A stretch of DNA of 5,620 nt from an uncultured Caryophanales bacterium (GTDB lineage: Bacteria; Bacillota_I; Bacilli_A; RFN20; CAG-826), in contig CAMIVH010000058.1 of the NCBI GenBank assembly GCA_946401755.1, positions 1 to 5,620 on the forward strand. Reading direction: 5' to 3'. Within the stretch, counting starts at the first letter, position 1. Each line of letters begins with the position of its first letter. A program made the translations under genes and the position numbers. Below, in pieces: positions 4,849 through 5,620 of the stretch. The notes beneath the pieces are model-generated. The model saw nothing but the letters and a program-made list of their open reading frames with translations. It had not been told where the DNA came from and did no database searches.

Positions 4849-5550
4849 TTATAGTGCTTTATTTTTAATTTCCCCGTATAAACGTGGGTACTTATTAGGT
4901 GTTTCTTTTATCTTTTTAATATATATGAAGGATCTCATTTCCTTAGATTCTGGTAATTGATCTTCATAGATATAATCAATTTCCGCATTTAACTTTTTAA
5001 GAGTACCTTTAGCTTCAACGATTTCTTGTTCAAAGCCAGGGCCTTTCATAGCGATAAATACACCACCAACTTTAAGCATTGGTAAGGCTAATTCCACTAG
5101 GATTCTAAGTGAAGCAACTGCTCTAGCGGTTACCACCATAAATCTATCTCTATTTTCTCTAGCAAATTCCTCTGCACGAGCAGTTATTCCAGTCACGTCT
5201 AGGTTATTTTCTTTTGCGTAGTCTTCAATGAACTTCACTTTTTTCGCAGTGCTATCCATAGCGTAAACATGAGCTTTTGGAGAAAGAATTGATAAAACAA
5301 CGCTTGGGAAGCCAGCGCCTGCACCGATATCTAAAATATCTAAATCTTCAAACTTTTGGTTATTTAAAAGAAGCGCACTATCAAAGAGCATCTTTTCCAC
5401 GAATGATTCTTCATCTTTAATCGCAGTAAGATTGAAACTTTCATTTGTTTTTAAAACATGTCTCATGAAATCCCATAAGAGATTTAATTGTTGTTCGTCG
5501 CAGGTAATACCACGACTATTAAGTTCTTTAACAAATGTTTCTTTATTCAT
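4849..5550 (-). CDS. rsmG: 16S rRNA (guanine-N7)-methyltransferase RsmG (GidB)
   Basis: SAM-dependent methyltransferase that modifies a guanine in the 530 loop of 16S rRNA (G527 in E. coli numbering); loss in other bacteria gives low-level streptomycin resistance. The 233 residues are the usual length. The N-terminal motif FNLTAI (39-44) and the following helix lead to the SAM-binding loop LDIGAGAGFPS (73-83). AMDS (97-100) is the acidic end of the second strand. TARAEEF (123-129) and VVTARAVASL (139-148) carry the conserved RAVA motif, and the C-terminal NKYPRLYG (219-226) matches the family's KYPR ending. The start is the ATG at 5550, preceded by GAGGAAG as ribosome site inside the end of mnmG. 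The 8-base overlap with mnmG marks the classic mnmG-rsmG operon and implies translational coupling. Confidence 0.97.
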   Translation of the reverse strand: MNKETFVKELNSRGITCDEQQLNLLWDFMRHVLKTNESFNLTAIKDEESFVEKMLFDSALLLNNQKFEDLDILDIGAGAGFPSVVLSILSPKAHVYAMDSTAKKVKFIEDYAKENNLDVTGITARAEEFARENRDRFMVVTARAVASLRILVELALPMLKVGGVFIAMKGPGFEQEIVEAKGTLKKLNAEIDYIYEDQLPESKEMRSFIYIKKIKETPNKYPRLYGEIKNKAL

Positions 5551-5620
5551 GGATCTTCCTCACATTAAAGATTAACACACTAATATCACTTGGATTAACA
5601 CCAGATATACGAGAGGCTTG
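5543..5620 (-). CDS. mnmG: 3' end of mnmG (tRNA U34 carboxymethylaminomethyl-modifying enzyme, large subunit)
   Basis: The minus strand from the right edge reads 25 codons and a TAA: QASRISGVNPSDISVLIFNV, then RKIHE. ASRISGVNPxDISVLL is the highly conserved C-terminal signature of MnmG (GidA). With MnmE, this FAD enzyme installs the cmnm5 group at wobble U34 of certain tRNAs. The stop lies 8 bases inside rsmG, the usual order of this pair. Only the extreme C-terminus is present, so integrity of the rest cannot be judged. Confidence 0.93.
   Translation of the reverse strand, partial: QASRISGVNPSDISVLIFNVRKIHE

Noticed and set aside
1..5620. CRISPR arrays, tRNA/rRNA genes, insertion sequences, phage or defence genes, selenocysteine or programmed frameshift sites
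   Set aside because: I looked on both strands and saw no spaced direct repeats, tRNA-like cloverleaf, transposase motifs or terminal repeats. All reading frames are uninterrupted with family-typical ends, apart from the short Cca.

Overview
This is an AT-rich stretch of ordinary bacterial core genome. It most resembles a low-GC Firmicutes/Mollicutes-type bacterium. The evidence is the gene families (short Firmicutes-like Cca, HU, Der, Cmk, a RibU-type ECF transporter subunit, RsmG/MnmG), strong AGGAGG-type ribosome sites, a TTGAAA/TATAAT promoter and an FMN riboswitch of the Bacillus kind. Every Trp codon checked is TGG and no reading frame needs TGA read as Trp, so the standard bacterial code applies. 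All nine visible stop codons are TAA or TAG. A species cannot be named from this window.

Layout, left to right (all genes on the minus strand except the ferredoxin). Positions 1-62 hold the first 20 codons of a gene that resembles the start of DnaD. It begins 4 bases after the stop of a short CCA-adding-enzyme-like gene (67-759). A strong hairpin terminator (794-820) separates this from an HU-type DNA-binding protein (835-1119), which has its own extended -10 promoter. Next is a compact operon read right to left: a small tail-anchored membrane protein (3227-3532), cytidylate kinase (cmk, 2557-3225) and the double-GTPase ribosome assembly factor Der (1233-2552). The intergenic gaps are 1 and 4 bases. 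A divergent promoter region (about 3533-3677) contains a 19-bp palindrome and drives, on the plus strand, a 59-residue single-[4Fe-4S] ferredoxin (3678-3857). A bidirectional terminator (3866-3898) separates it from a convergent ribU-like riboflavin transporter gene (3913-4671). That gene is preceded by an FMN riboswitch (4706-4811), a terminator/SD-sequestering hairpin (4672-4697) and a promoter. The right end carries rsmG (4849-5550), overlapping by 8 bases the last 25 codons of mnmG.

How the genes fit together. Most are information-processing housekeeping functions: tRNA 3'-end completion, tRNA and 16S rRNA modification, 50S assembly, nucleotide supply and nucleoid structure. Two are tied to redox metabolism: the ferredoxin and the flavin-controlled riboflavin importer. 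The order dnaD-like / cca / HU / der / cmk / ferredoxin / ribU matches, in compressed form, the order of these genes as I recall it for the Bacillus subtilis chromosome. The mnmG-rsmG pair, normally near the origin, is the point where this synteny breaks.

I found no sign of a novel defence, mobile or biosynthetic system, CRISPR array or RNA gene. The parts most worth a second look are the architecture of the FMN riboswitch leader, the unusually short Cca, the unrecognised membrane protein ahead of cmk, and the palindrome over its promoter. No gene-free stretch exceeds 300 bases.
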